The notes beneath the pieces are model-generated. The model did not search any database and was not told where the DNA came from. It worked only from the letters and a program-made list of their open reading frames with translations. Shown here piece after piece: positions 26,689-35,650 of a DNA stretch of 64,000 nt. Source of the DNA: Woeseiaceae bacterium (lineage in GTDB: Bacteria; Pseudomonadota; Gammaproteobacteria; Steroidobacterales; Woeseiaceae); assembly GCA_021773055.1 (NCBI GenBank), contig JAJFKV010000010.1, forward strand, positions 62,001 through 126,000, in the 5' to 3' direction. A program made the position numbers and the translations under genes. The number at the start of each line of letters is the position of its first letter. The stretch's first letter is position 1.

Positions 26689-28665
26689 CTACAGTCCTCC
26701 CGGACCGCAGTCGTTCTTGAGATAGCTGATCATGGTCTCGTATAACGCTTTTTGATGTCGGTAGAAAAGTGTATTGTAAAAGTGATCCGCACCTTCCAAC
26801 TCAAGATACTGGTAGCTCTTGTTATGTTTGTCGAGCTCCTTTCGATAGCGGTTTGCATGCGTAATGGGCACGCGCTGGTCAACGTCACCATGAATCAGCA
26901 ATATTGGAATGTTGACATTTTCGACCTCTTCGATCGGATTGGTTGAGCCTTCACGATATGCCATCTGGCGTTCTTTCTGTGCACCGCGCAACTGGTAACG
27001 GTAGTAGTTGATCTGTTGCAACTGATCCGCAACTGCGGCGCCGGCAATAACGCATTGATAAATCTGTTCTTCGCGTGACGCTGCCACCAGCGCTGCATAA
27101 CCACCGTAGGACCAACCAAACATCGCGATGCGCTCCGGATCAACGAGTCCACGTTTCACCAGGTACTGTGCAGCGTCGTCTTTGTCATCCTGCATCATGT
27201 GGCCGCCCTGGCCACCATTGATGAAACTCGCTTTATGGAACTTGAGTCCGAATCCAAACGATCCACGATACTGCGGCTGCACAACCATGTAACCGTTATT
27301 TGCCAGCATCTGTGCCCACTCGTCGTAAGCAACGGTTTCTTGCACGAACGGCCCACCGTGCGGCAACACGATCAAGGGAAACGGTCCTTCGCCTTGTGGC
27401 ACAGTAAGGTAGGCAGAGATAGGCTGCCCATCACGCGCGTCATAGGTAATGTATTTGAGGTCGGCGAGTTTCCCGCTTTCGAGCAATGGCTGCCTGCTTC
27501 CAACCGCCTGGATCCTGCCTTCATGCAGCAAGTAATACGTACCGGGATCTCGAGGACCGAGGTTGTAGATCACCATGGTATTGCCGTCTCGGGAACGACT
27601 GGTGGAGCTTATGTTGTGGGCGAACGGAATGATTGCTTCGAGCTGCTGATGCGTCGCCCGCTCGACTTCGTCAAAAAACTCTACGTGGATCTTGTCCGTG
27701 AAATACGATACTCCCGTGACCGCGTCCGGATAAGTCCAGTCGTTGGTATGGCGAGAGACATTCCAAACGTCGACGTCGTTACGACGATATATCAGCTCAT
27801 CAAATTGTTTCGCATTGACGCCGTAAGACCACAGGCCGCTCTTGTCGTGACCATTGGTCGCAAAGACAAGAATATGGTCTTCTTTGGTGTCGTCCAGTTC
27901 CACAACAGTGAACTGTTCAAAACTGTCTTCGTCCTGCCGATATAACTCCGTCCAGCCCTTACCGGTGCCCGGCTTGCGCCAGTACCAGATGAACTCACCT
28001 TTGCCCAGATCGAAACCGCGCGCTAACCACGGGTTCCCGTAGCCATCAAACTCGATATTGGCCAGCGATATCTTGCCGCGAATCAGCAGCTTTTTAGTGC
28101 CCGTGTTGAGGTCAAACTCCCAATACGCTCGAGGTCTGAACGCCTCAGACAGTTTCGATCCCGGACCATCGTCGTCTCCCTCAGAGAATGAAATGATGAT
28201 CTTGTCAGGTTTGCTCTTCAGCACATTTACAATTGTCGGATCGGTTTCGTCAAAGGACCGCATCTTCTTTTTTTGAACGTCGGCGACAGCTATCTTGTTT
28301 TCATAGACGCCCCGATTGAAACCCTCGATCTTGTTGCGGACCTTTTGGCGCATCGTGAACACGATGTCCTTGTCACTCGCCCAAAAGAAATTCGTGACTT
28401 CCATTTTCTTTGCGCCAATGCGAAAAGGTTTCTTGCTGAGGTCTGCTGTTTCGTACACCTCAATGATTGGGTTGGCCGTCTTTGACGGAATTTTCATCAA
28501 TGCCAGATGCTTGCCATCCGGAGACACCTGGGCACGATTAATAACCTCTCGCAGCGCCCAATAGTCGAGTGGATAGGGTTCGGGTGCGTCGTCGGCGTTG
28601 GCTTCAGTCGTCGGCAGAAAACCGGCCAGCCCAATGCCGAGTATGGTGATGATCAGTCGCTTCAT
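26689..28665 (-). CDS. Secreted S9-family prolyl oligopeptidase, copy 1
   Basis: 658 residues from the ATG at 28665, preceded by GGGAGA; a longer reading to 28698 is unlikely because the signal peptide (MKRLIITILGIGLAGFLPTTEANA) starts here. An N-terminal beta-propeller-like region (LALMKIPSK, VFTMRQKVRNK, YWEFDLNTG) leads into the alpha/beta hydrolase: nucleophile motif GWSYGGYAAL, Asp in HGDVDQRVP, His in GADHFYNT. S9 peptidases cleave short, often proline-containing peptides; the signal peptide puts this one in the periplasm or outside. Very similar along its whole length to the next gene on the same strand, so the two are tandem duplicates. Confidence 0.93.
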   Translation of the reverse strand: MKRLIITILGIGLAGFLPTTEANADDAPEPYPLDYWALREVINRAQVSPDGKHLALMKIPSKTANPIIEVYETADLSKKPFRIGAKKMEVTNFFWASDKDIVFTMRQKVRNKIEGFNRGVYENKIAVADVQKKKMRSFDETDPTIVNVLKSKPDKIIISFSEGDDDGPGSKLSEAFRPRAYWEFDLNTGTKKLLIRGKISLANIEFDGYGNPWLARGFDLGKGEFIWYWRKPGTGKGWTELYRQDEDSFEQFTVVELDDTKEDHILVFATNGHDKSGLWSYGVNAKQFDELIYRRNDVDVWNVSRHTNDWTYPDAVTGVSYFTDKIHVEFFDEVERATHQQLEAIIPFAHNISSTSRSRDGNTMVIYNLGPRDPGTYYLLHEGRIQAVGSRQPLLESGKLADLKYITYDARDGQPISAYLTVPQGEGPFPLIVLPHGGPFVQETVAYDEWAQMLANNGYMVVQPQYRGSFGFGLKFHKASFINGGQGGHMMQDDKDDAAQYLVKRGLVDPERIAMFGWSYGGYAALVAASREEQIYQCVIAGAAVADQLQQINYYRYQLRGAQKERQMAYREGSTNPIEEVENVNIPILLIHGDVDQRVPITHANRYRKELDKHNKSYQYLELEGADHFYNTLFYRHQKALYETMISYLKNDCGPGGL

Positions 28666-28709
28666 TAGTCTCTCCCAAGACACCCCTGATATGGTCATTA
28701 TAGTCCACC

Positions 28710-28740
28710 CAGAGCATGAATTATGAGTTCATGGGCTCTG
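28710..28740. repeat. Inverted repeat upstream of S9 peptidase copy 1
   Basis: CAGAGC-ATGAA (28710-28720) pairs with TTCAT-GG-GCTCTG (28728-28740) around TTATGAG, leaving a two-base bulge. It lies 45 bases upstream of the start of the first peptidase, near the duplication junction. There is no T tract on either strand, so a terminator is not supported; an operator or junction scar is possible. Confidence 0.35.
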
Positions 28741-28774
28741 AGAGTCCGGGTATTCTGGAAGAAATCGTCGAGAA

Positions 28775-28824
28775 GCCGCTCGAAACCCGGCAAAGATATA
28801 CCGGGTCCGAGCGAGATGTTCTAG
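28775..28824 (+). pseudogene. Remnant of the acetolactate synthase large-subunit 3' end
   Basis: These 50 bases align without gaps to the last 50 bases of the intact gene (26639-26688), with about eight mismatches, including the ATG-TTY-TAG end. Upstream, 28755-28774 (ATTCTGGAAGAAATCGTCG) may correspond to the ATTTCTGGAAGTGATTATCG segment of the parent gene, but only with an internal deletion; that part is tentative. It has no start or upstream coding part and is best read as debris carried along by the tandem duplication. Confidence 0.75.
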
Positions 28825-30798
28825 CTACAGTCCGCCTGGACCGCAGTCGTTTTCGAGGTAGGCCATCATCGTTTCATACAACTCAATCTGGTGACGATAA
28901 AATAGTGTGCTTGAGAAGTGATCTGCGCCGTCAAGCTCGAGGTACTGGTAGTCTTTGTTGTACTTATCAAGGAGCTTGCGGTATTTGGTGGCGTGATCCA
29001 GTGGTACCCGCTGATCGACGCTACCGTGAATCAACAGCATCGGCACATTTACCTTCTCAACCTCATCCAGTGGTGAAATGCTGTCGTCCCACATTCGCAG
29101 TTGTTCTTCGCGCCCGGTGCCGCGTAACTGATAGCGGTAATAATTGACCTGCATAATCGGGTCCGAAACTGCTGCGCCGGCTATGACACATTGATACAAC
29201 TGCTTTTCTCTGGATGCTGCGATCAATGCCGCATAGCCCCCGTAAGACCAGCCGAACATAGCGATACGTTCCGGATCAACCAAACCACGTCTGACCAGGT
29301 ATTCAGCGCCGTCGTCTTTGTCGTCCTGCATATCAAAGCCGCCCTGTCCACCCTTCATGAAAGCATCCAGGTAGAACTGTTTGCCATAACCGCGAGAGCC
29401 CCGGTATTGCGGCTGCAGCACCATGTAGCCGTTGTTGGCCAACATCTGCGCCCACTCGTCATAAAGAACGGTTTCCTGCACGAACGGCCCACCGTGCGGT
29501 AACACGATCAAAGGAAACGGTGCTTCACCTTGTGGGACAGTCAGAAATGCCGGAATAGGCTTACCGTCTCTGGCGTCGTAGGAAATGTATTTGACGTCCG
29601 CAAGATTCTCGCTTTCAAGCAATGGTTGCTTACTGCCAATGGACTGCAATTGGCCGTTGCGAAGCATGTAGTAACTTCCAGGGTCATGGGGCCCCGAGTT
29701 ATAAATCGTCATCGTGTTTCCGTCGCGCGAGCGACTACTGATATTGACGTAGTGCGCGGACGGAATGATCTGCTCTAGCTGCGAATAGGTCGCGCCTTCC
29801 ACCTGATCAAAAAACTCGACGCGCAACTTATCTTTGAAATAGGAAACACCGGTGACTTCATTTGGGCGCATCCAGTCATTGCTGTGGTACTTAACGCCGT
29901 AGACATCGGCATCTTCGCGACGATAGATAAGTTCATCGAACCTTCTGGTGTTCACGTCAAATGACCACAAGCCGATCTTGTCATTACCATTGTTCGCATA
30001 TACCAACAGATGGTCTTCTTTCGTGTAATCGATATTTTCGACAGTGAAGGTATCAAATTCCTCTTCACTCATGCGCATAATTTCGGTCCAGCCAGACCCG
30101 CCTGGCTTACGCCAGTACCAGATGAATTCGCCCTTCGCCAGGTCAAAACCACGCGCGAGCCAGGGATGTCCCTCTGCATCAAATTCAATATTGCCGAGAG
30201 ATATCTTGCCGCGAATCAGGAGCTTCTTGGTGCCCTTGTTAAGATCAAATTCCCAATACGCACGTGGCCGAAAAGCCGCTGAAAGCTTGGACCCTGGCCC
30301 TTCATCATCACCCTCGGTGAATGAAATGATGATCTTGTCCGGGCTGTCCTTCAACAGATCGACGATGGTGGGATCCGACTCATCGAAAGACCGCATCTTT
30401 TTCTTCTTGACGTCGGCGACCGCGATCTTGTTTTCGTACACGCCCTGATTGAATCCCTCGATTCTGTCGCGGACCTTTTGCCGCATCGTGAAAACGACGT
30501 CTTTGTCGCTCGCCCAATAGAAGTTGGTAACTTCCATTTTCTTCGCACCAATGCGAAATGGCTTCTTGCTGAGGTCCGCGGTTTCGTAGACCTCAATAAT
30601 AGGGTTAGCTTTCTTGGACGGAATCTTCATCAGCCCCAGATACTTGCCATCCGGCGATACCTGGGCGTTATTTATGACCTCTCGTAGCGCCCAATAGTCC
30701 AGGGGATACGGCTCCGGCGCGTCATCCGCGGCAGCAACGCTTGACCCAAGAAATCCGGCCAAGAAAAGGCTAAACAGAATTGATATTCGTTTTTTCAT
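28825..30798 (-). CDS. Secreted S9-family prolyl oligopeptidase, copy 2
   Basis: 657 residues, ATG at 30798 with AGGGA ten bases upstream. Signal peptide (KKRISILFSLFLAGFLGSSVAAA), beta-propeller-like N-terminal region, then the hydrolase with GWSYGGYAAL, HGSVDQRVP and GADHFSST as the Ser, Asp and His contexts. Copy 1 has HGDVDQRVP and GADHFYNT, so the catalytic residues are kept in both. Located directly downstream of a TonB receptor on the same strand, which hints at a role in degrading peptides that are then imported. A strong terminator-like hairpin lies between the two (see 30811-30845). Confidence 0.93.
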   Translation of the reverse strand: MKKRISILFSLFLAGFLGSSVAAADDAPEPYPLDYWALREVINNAQVSPDGKYLGLMKIPSKKANPIIEVYETADLSKKPFRIGAKKMEVTNFYWASDKDVVFTMRQKVRDRIEGFNQGVYENKIAVADVKKKKMRSFDESDPTIVDLLKDSPDKIIISFTEGDDEGPGSKLSAAFRPRAYWEFDLNKGTKKLLIRGKISLGNIEFDAEGHPWLARGFDLAKGEFIWYWRKPGGSGWTEIMRMSEEEFDTFTVENIDYTKEDHLLVYANNGNDKIGLWSFDVNTRRFDELIYRREDADVYGVKYHSNDWMRPNEVTGVSYFKDKLRVEFFDQVEGATYSQLEQIIPSAHYVNISSRSRDGNTMTIYNSGPHDPGSYYMLRNGQLQSIGSKQPLLESENLADVKYISYDARDGKPIPAFLTVPQGEAPFPLIVLPHGGPFVQETVLYDEWAQMLANNGYMVLQPQYRGSRGYGKQFYLDAFMKGGQGGFDMQDDKDDGAEYLVRRGLVDPERIAMFGWSYGGYAALIAASREKQLYQCVIAGAAVSDPIMQVNYYRYQLRGTGREEQLRMWDDSISPLDEVEKVNVPMLLIHGSVDQRVPLDHATKYRKLLDKYNKDYQYLELDGADHFSSTLFYRHQIELYETMMAYLENDCGPGGL

Positions 30799-30810
30799 TG
30801 GAAAATCCCT

Positions 30811-30845
30811 AAAAAAAAACCCGCGAGGATAACCCCGCGGGTTTG
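30811..30845 (-). terminator. Strong intrinsic terminator after the TonB receptor gene
   Basis: AAACCCGCG (30817-30825) pairs perfectly with CGCGGGTTT (30836-30844) and, read on the minus strand, is followed by nine T residues (complement of 30811-30819). It ends only 12 bases before the ATG of the next gene, with that gene's AGGGA site directly after the T run. Confidence 0.85.
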
Positions 30846-30878
30846 ATTTTTCTCAATCATGATCGATAAACGATCCGA

Positions 30879-33800
30879 TTATTCACCGCCGCCGAAATTA
30901 AGGGCAACATTCATAAAGAACACCCGGCCATTGATATCATATCCCCGGCCAATCGGTGTGTTGTTGATGGCATTAATTTCTGTTCCATCAACAGTTGGTG
31001 GGTTCTTGTCAAAGGCGTTGCGAAGCCCACCGCCTACTGTCCACCGATCACCGTAATAATAAAGCGAAATGTGATTCAGGAAGTAGTTGCCGGTATCGCC
31101 GTAGTCGCGGCAAAGCACGTCAGTCGGTGCGCCCAAACACGTGTCCGAGACATCAAATGCCGTACCGAGGGCATCGACACCATCAACGTCCTGATGGACC
31201 CCGGACATATAATTTGTTTCCCACGTTAGCCGCCAGTTGTCATAGTCCAGACGCACACCGGAACGAACATTCCAGTCCGGGAAACCCCACTCGCCCTGGA
31301 ATGTATCAACATCCTGATTACCGTCATCGTCGATGAACAACGTCGAACGTTCAAGCATGCGGTTCGCGTTCACATCCCATGAGATATCGATTGGGCGATC
31401 GAAAATGGTGAACGAGTCGTCGAACGTGAAATTGACATCCACGCCGCGTGCGGCCTCAGATTCACGATTGATGAAACCTGAATCGATAATGTCGATTACA
31501 GGATTCGTCGGATCTGAAAGATCGCGAGCGATACGACTACAGAAGACGCTATTACCCGTCAATGTACCGTAGCAATCATTAACGATAAACTGGCCGCTTG
31601 GCTCAATGATCGTCTGATTAACCTCAATTTCGTAGTAAGTTGCACTAATTGCGAAGCCGAACGCATTTGTGAATGGCTGATCCCAAGCAAAACCTGCTGA
31701 CCAAGACTCCGATTCCTCAGCGTTCAGATCCAGTGCACCACCGGATGCGACCTCCGTACTGAAGACGTTGAAGCCGTTGTTATTGGCCTGTGTTGGATCA
31801 ACGCCGTTGGCCAGGCAGTTCGCCAGTACGTGCGCTTCGCGATCGTCCAGAGCAGGATTGTAGCCGCCGGAGATCGGATCAAGTGCATCATCGGGGATGT
31901 AGCAAGGATCGAAGATGTTGCCAAAGCCCGATTGTGCCTGCAGGAACAGTTCCCTGAGGTTCGGAGCTCGGAAAGAGGTACCGAAAGTACCGCGAATCAA
32001 TAAAGACTCAACAGGACGCCAACCAAGTTTGTACGATTCCGTGTTGTCCGAACCATAGATCTCATCGTCCGTGTAACGTGTTGAGACGTTAAGAGTCAGC
32101 TCTTCAAACGCCGGCGTACCAGCGAGCAATGGAAATTCGACCTCGGCGAAAATCTCGTCCGTGTCTTTATCGCCCGTCGCACCACCATCAGAGAAGAATC
32201 CGAAGAACAAACCATCTCTGGCAACCGCATCAGGTATTGACGCAATGTCATCGTTTCGTGTTTCAACACCAAGGCCGAAGGCAACACCGCCAGCAGGAAG
32301 CTCGAAGATGTCACCAGTAACGTAAGCCGAAATGATTGACTGCTCGTAACCGGTGTCAAAATTTCGGCCGTCGAACAGGTAATCACGTTCAGCCTGAGTC
32401 GCGAAATCGCCAGTCACAACGCCAACCGGGTACAGCGACGGCGCAAATAGATTCACTGCCACGCAACCTGGTGCAACGTCAGCACCCAACTCTGCAGCAG
32501 TTAGACCTGATCTCGGTCCCGAGGCCGTAGGATCGTTGATCTCGCAAGGCGTATTCGTCGTCGAATAGACGCCGAGCGCCAGATCCAGTCGATCTTCCCG
32601 AATGCCACGACGTTCTGATACAGCGGATGATTCTGAGAAGCTCGCATAAACGTCGAACGACCAGTTGTCGAGCGTTCCCATCGTCAGCCATGGCAGGTCG
32701 CCACGTACGCCGCCGACGATGCGTGTCTGATCGCCGCTGACTTTAGTGAAGTTGCGATCACCTGCAACCGAAACGATCGGTGTAACGGCAGCCGCACCAA
32801 TCGCACCGCGGGTCTGGTCACAACTGCCGCCAGTACCAGGATTGCAACCGAAAGCATTCAGCGTCGAAGCGACAAAACCAGGGTTGTTCATCAATGCATC
32901 AAATGCCAGGCCACAGTCGGCACCGCCGGTAGCGGCCGGGTTACAAATATTGAATGGGTTATTTGCCGGTACGCCCGGGAACAATTGACCTTCCGAAGAA
33001 TTCGAGAAGAAATTGATTTCCGAGTACATGACTTCGAAATAAGGCGTGATATTTGACTCGCCATCAAATGTGTACTCGCCGTATCCCATGAACTGTGTCG
33101 TGTCTGTTTCCGGGAACACGTCAGAGTTTTGCTGACTGGCTTTGCCGTTCAGATCGTACTCACGAAAATGAACATCTGCACGTCCATCCTGATCGCTGTC
33201 TACTCCAAAACCGAACATGCTGGACTCAGAGAAACCAGTCCAGCCACCGTTAGATGTGCCGGGTGTCGCATAAATACTGCCGGAGAATGGAACCGATACG
33301 CGAGCCGCGAGCAGGCCGAGACGACATTCATCCCAATCCATGCCGTAGACATTGTTATAAAACTGTTCTTCCTGACGGAACTGACCGTTCTCGTCGATTT
33401 CGTAATGCTTGTCACAGCCAGCTGTCCAAGGTCGGTCAGCCCGGGTTACGCGTTCGTTCTTCTGGTATTCCGCACCAAAACCGATGAAGCCACGGTCGAA
33501 GTTCTTACCCCAAACAACACTTATAGTATTGTCTTCGCCGTTGCTGTATTCGGGCGTGCGTGAGAAAAGCTCAACCTCAAAACCGTCGAAGTCCTTACGC
33601 AGAATAACGTTCGCAACACCAGCGATCGCGTCAGATCCGTAAACAGATGACGCGCCGTCCAGCAACAAGTCGTACTGTTGTACGAGTGACGCAGGAATCT
33701 GGTTCAGGTTAGCTGCAAAAGGAGCACCTTCTACGCCGGACGGAGACAGACGACGACCGTTGACCAAAACCAATGTTCGTGCCTCACCGAGGCCACGCAG

Positions 33801-34166
33801 GCTAATCGTTGAAGAACCCGGACCGTTATCGAGAACGAAACCGTTGAACGACAGGTCAATCTGTGTGCCACTTGCTGCAGTAGATTCCTGCAAAATGTCT
33901 GCCGCATCAATAAGACCGACTTCGCGAGAAACTTGCGACGTAATGATCTGCAACGGTGAAATACTGCTGTAAGTATCGCGCTTCAGGCGAGATCCAGTAA
34001 CGACAACCTCGTCAACTACTCGGTCATCTTCTGTCTCAGCCTGATCGTCCGCGCTCTCGTCCTGAGCGAACACCGTAGGTGCTGCCAGTACACAGAGACT
34101 TGCGAAGACAATTGCAAATGGACTGAGTAAACGCGCGAGGATTGCGCGATTTTCATCGACTCTCAT
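30879..34166 (-). CDS. TonB-dependent outer-membrane receptor
   Basis: 1095 residues from the ATG at 34166 with AGGGG six bases upstream. Signal peptide ends near TVFAQ. An acidic linker leads to a TonB-box-like DEVVVTGSRL and the plug domain (SPLQIITSQ, ILQESTAASGTQIDLSFNGF, STISLRGLGEARTLVLVNGRRL, GSDAIAGVANVILRKDF). The remainder is a large barrel with loops containing Cys pairs; the C-terminus ends in FFMNVALNF, as expected for barrel insertion. It resembles the large receptors of oligotrophic Gammaproteobacteria that import peptides or oligosaccharides; the adjacent S9 peptidases favour peptides, which is inference. The 285-base upstream gap (34167-34451) contains its promoter but no clear -35/-10 pair. 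Confidence 0.93.
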   Translation of the reverse strand: MRVDENRAILARLLSPFAIVFASLCVLAAPTVFAQDESADDQAETEDDRVVDEVVVTGSRLKRDTYSSISPLQIITSQVSREVGLIDAADILQESTAASGTQIDLSFNGFVLDNGPGSSTISLRGLGEARTLVLVNGRRLSPSGVEGAPFAANLNQIPASLVQQYDLLLDGASSVYGSDAIAGVANVILRKDFDGFEVELFSRTPEYSNGEDNTISVVWGKNFDRGFIGFGAEYQKNERVTRADRPWTAGCDKHYEIDENGQFRQEEQFYNNVYGMDWDECRLGLLAARVSVPFSGSIYATPGTSNGGWTGFSESSMFGFGVDSDQDGRADVHFREYDLNGKASQQNSDVFPETDTTQFMGYGEYTFDGESNITPYFEVMYSEINFFSNSSEGQLFPGVPANNPFNICNPAATGGADCGLAFDALMNNPGFVASTLNAFGCNPGTGGSCDQTRGAIGAAAVTPIVSVAGDRNFTKVSGDQTRIVGGVRGDLPWLTMGTLDNWSFDVYASFSESSAVSERRGIREDRLDLALGVYSTTNTPCEINDPTASGPRSGLTAAELGADVAPGCVAVNLFAPSLYPVGVVTGDFATQAERDYLFDGRNFDTGYEQSIISAYVTGDIFELPAGGVAFGLGVETRNDDIASIPDAVARDGLFFGFFSDGGATGDKDTDEIFAEVEFPLLAGTPAFEELTLNVSTRYTDDEIYGSDNTESYKLGWRPVESLLIRGTFGTSFRAPNLRELFLQAQSGFGNIFDPCYIPDDALDPISGGYNPALDDREAHVLANCLANGVDPTQANNNGFNVFSTEVASGGALDLNAEESESWSAGFAWDQPFTNAFGFAISATYYEIEVNQTIIEPSGQFIVNDCYGTLTGNSVFCSRIARDLSDPTNPVIDIIDSGFINRESEAARGVDVNFTFDDSFTIFDRPIDISWDVNANRMLERSTLFIDDDGNQDVDTFQGEWGFPDWNVRSGVRLDYDNWRLTWETNYMSGVHQDVDGVDALGTAFDVSDTCLGAPTDVLCRDYGDTGNYFLNHISLYYYGDRWTVGGGLRNAFDKNPPTVDGTEINAINNTPIGRGYDINGRVFFMNVALNFGGGE

Positions 34167-34451
34167 TTCATACCCCTTATGCTAAAAATTATCGGCGAGC
34201 CTATTTCGTAGCTCTTGTGCCGGACCATCACATCAAAGCGTGACTGCCATGGGGGCACATGATGCGAAATCACAACACATAAGTAAATGCCTGAGGCCAA
34301 TAAAGTTCAGACTATTTTGAGATATGTTGCCAAAACGCAACGATAGTTGGTTGTTATAACGCGACTAGAGTCCGGTATTTGCTAGGTAATATTCCGAATA
34401 GCTGCCGCCAGCCCGCTTTCACTAGCATTTGGTCCTGATGGAACGACGCTC

Positions 34452-34811
34452 ATGACGCCACCTGGCCGCAACTCACGGACATTGTCTGGCTATGTTGAGA
34501 GCCTGCTCGATTACCCGCGCTGGGTGATCGAGCGCGATGTCGATTTCAGCAACTGCAGCTATCACGGCACTTTTACAGCGTCGGCCGAGCAATGCACAAG
34601 TTGCCAGTTTGGCGAGGCGTGCCGCTGGCTTAGCCTTGGTCAGCTGTCAGCAACACCGGACGCTCCCCTTGCGGAACTCCTGGGTGCCCTTACGACCGCG
34701 GCCGATTACCTGCAGGTAAGGTATGGTGACAACCACGAGGACCGCTGCAATTGTGAGACGTGCCTGTGGCTGCGCAAGGTACGCCGATTTTTGCGCACAC
34801 AACGCAACTAA
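34452..34811 (+). CDS. Small cysteine-rich protein, possible metal binder
   Basis: 119 residues, ATG at 34452 with a GGAACG upstream. Not recognised. Six or seven Cys lie in three groups: FSNCSYH, QCTSCQFGEAC and RCNCETCLW, suggesting a zinc or iron-sulfur site. Otherwise helical, with no signal peptide and no TM segment. It precedes a ParA-like gene by 20 bases on the same strand, so the two are probably one operon and may work together. Confidence 0.7.
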   Translation: MTPPGRNSRTLSGYVESLLDYPRWVIERDVDFSNCSYHGTFTASAEQCTSCQFGEACRWLSLGQLSATPDAPLAELLGALTTAADYLQVRYGDNHEDRCNCETCLWLRKVRRFLRTQRN

Positions 34812-34831
34812 CCCGTTAATTCCAGTATTAT

Positions 34832-35650
34832 GTGAACTGGCGCAACGAAAACCTGCCGCTTTTGGGCGAAATTCGAGACATGTTAATAACGCCGCGACAA
34901 GACAACCTGAACAAGATCGTCATCCTCAACCCGAAGGGTGGATGCGGCAAGTCAACGCTGGTTACTAATCTGGCGGCCTGTTACGCCAAACGGGGCGCAA
35001 CTCCGGCGGTCATGGATTACGATCCGCAAGGCTCAAGCATGGCCTGGTTAGAACGACGTGCTGATGAACTCCCTGCGATTCACGGTATTGCCGCCTTTAA
35101 AAAGTCGATGCAGGCAACACGTAGCTGGCAACTCCGGGTTCCGAATGAAACCGATACTCTGATCATAGATTCGCCGGCCAGCGTCGATCATGACGATCTG
35201 CGCGAATTGACTCGCGACTCCACCAGCATCCTGGTACCGGTTCTGCCCTCATCGATGGACATCCACGCTGCGTCTCGATGCATCGCCGACTTGTTATTAG
35301 TGGCCAAAGTAGACCGGCGCGACCGCAAGCTCGCAGTTGTTGCAAACCGAACAAGAAAGAACACCAAGAGTTTCGCCCAACTGATGCGCTTCCTGGATTC
35401 TTTGGGAATACCTATCATCGCGGTGCTGCGTGACACCCAAAATTTCGTGCGCTCTGCAGAGCAGGGTGTCGGCGTTTGCGAAATGCCGCCATCGCGGGTC
35501 AGACCGGACGTAGAGCAAATTGAGAAAATCGCGAGCTGGCTGGACGCATGGCCGCAGCGACGAAGAAACTCCAAGTCCACGACATCGATCAACAAGCCAC
35601 CGTCTGCCGCACGCTCATTATTGCGCCGCGCTCATCTCGGCTCGGCTTGA
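34832..35650 (+). CDS. ParA/MinD-family ATPase (orphan)
   Basis: 272 residues from a GTG at 34832, or 256 from an ATG at 34880; neither has a strong ribosome site. Deviant Walker A NPKGGCGKSTLVTNLA has the signature early Lys; MDYDPQGSSMAWLERR is the switch I/Walker A' region, and TLIIDSPASVD is Walker B. ParA proteins pattern or segregate cargo by ATP-dependent dimerisation on nucleoid or membrane. No ParB, chemotaxis or flagellar gene is nearby, so its cargo is unknown. The C-terminal 25 residues are basic and Ser-rich. The 3' end overlaps the convergent dehydratase by 19 bases. Confidence 0.88.
   Translation: MNWRNENLPLLGEIRDMLITPRQDNLNKIVILNPKGGCGKSTLVTNLAACYAKRGATPAVMDYDPQGSSMAWLERRADELPAIHGIAAFKKSMQATRSWQLRVPNETDTLIIDSPASVDHDDLRELTRDSTSILVPVLPSSMDIHAASRCIADLLLVAKVDRRDRKLAVVANRTRKNTKSFAQLMRFLDSLGIPIIAVLRDTQNFVRSAEQGVGVCEMPPSRVRPDVEQIEKIASWLDAWPQRRRNSKSTTSINKPPSAARSLLRRAHLGSA

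Larger units (their letters stand above)
26639..30798 (-). repeat. Tandem duplication: ilv gene tail plus S9 peptidase
   Basis: Two copies of one unit lie head to tail: 26639-28665 and 28775-30798. Each contains the last bases of the acetolactate synthase gene (intact in the first, degenerate in the second), the identical junction TAGCTACAGTCC, and the S9 peptidase on the opposite strand. Within the 50 bases ending at the two TAG stops I count 42 identities with no gap. Protein copies share long exact phrases such as DDAPEPYPLDYWALREVIN and IVLPHGGPFVQETV. Confidence 0.8.

Noticed and set aside
28716-29147. Plus-strand open frame before and inside the second peptidase
   Set aside because: Its 5' part is the ilv tail remnant and the rest is antisense to a well-supported peptidase gene.
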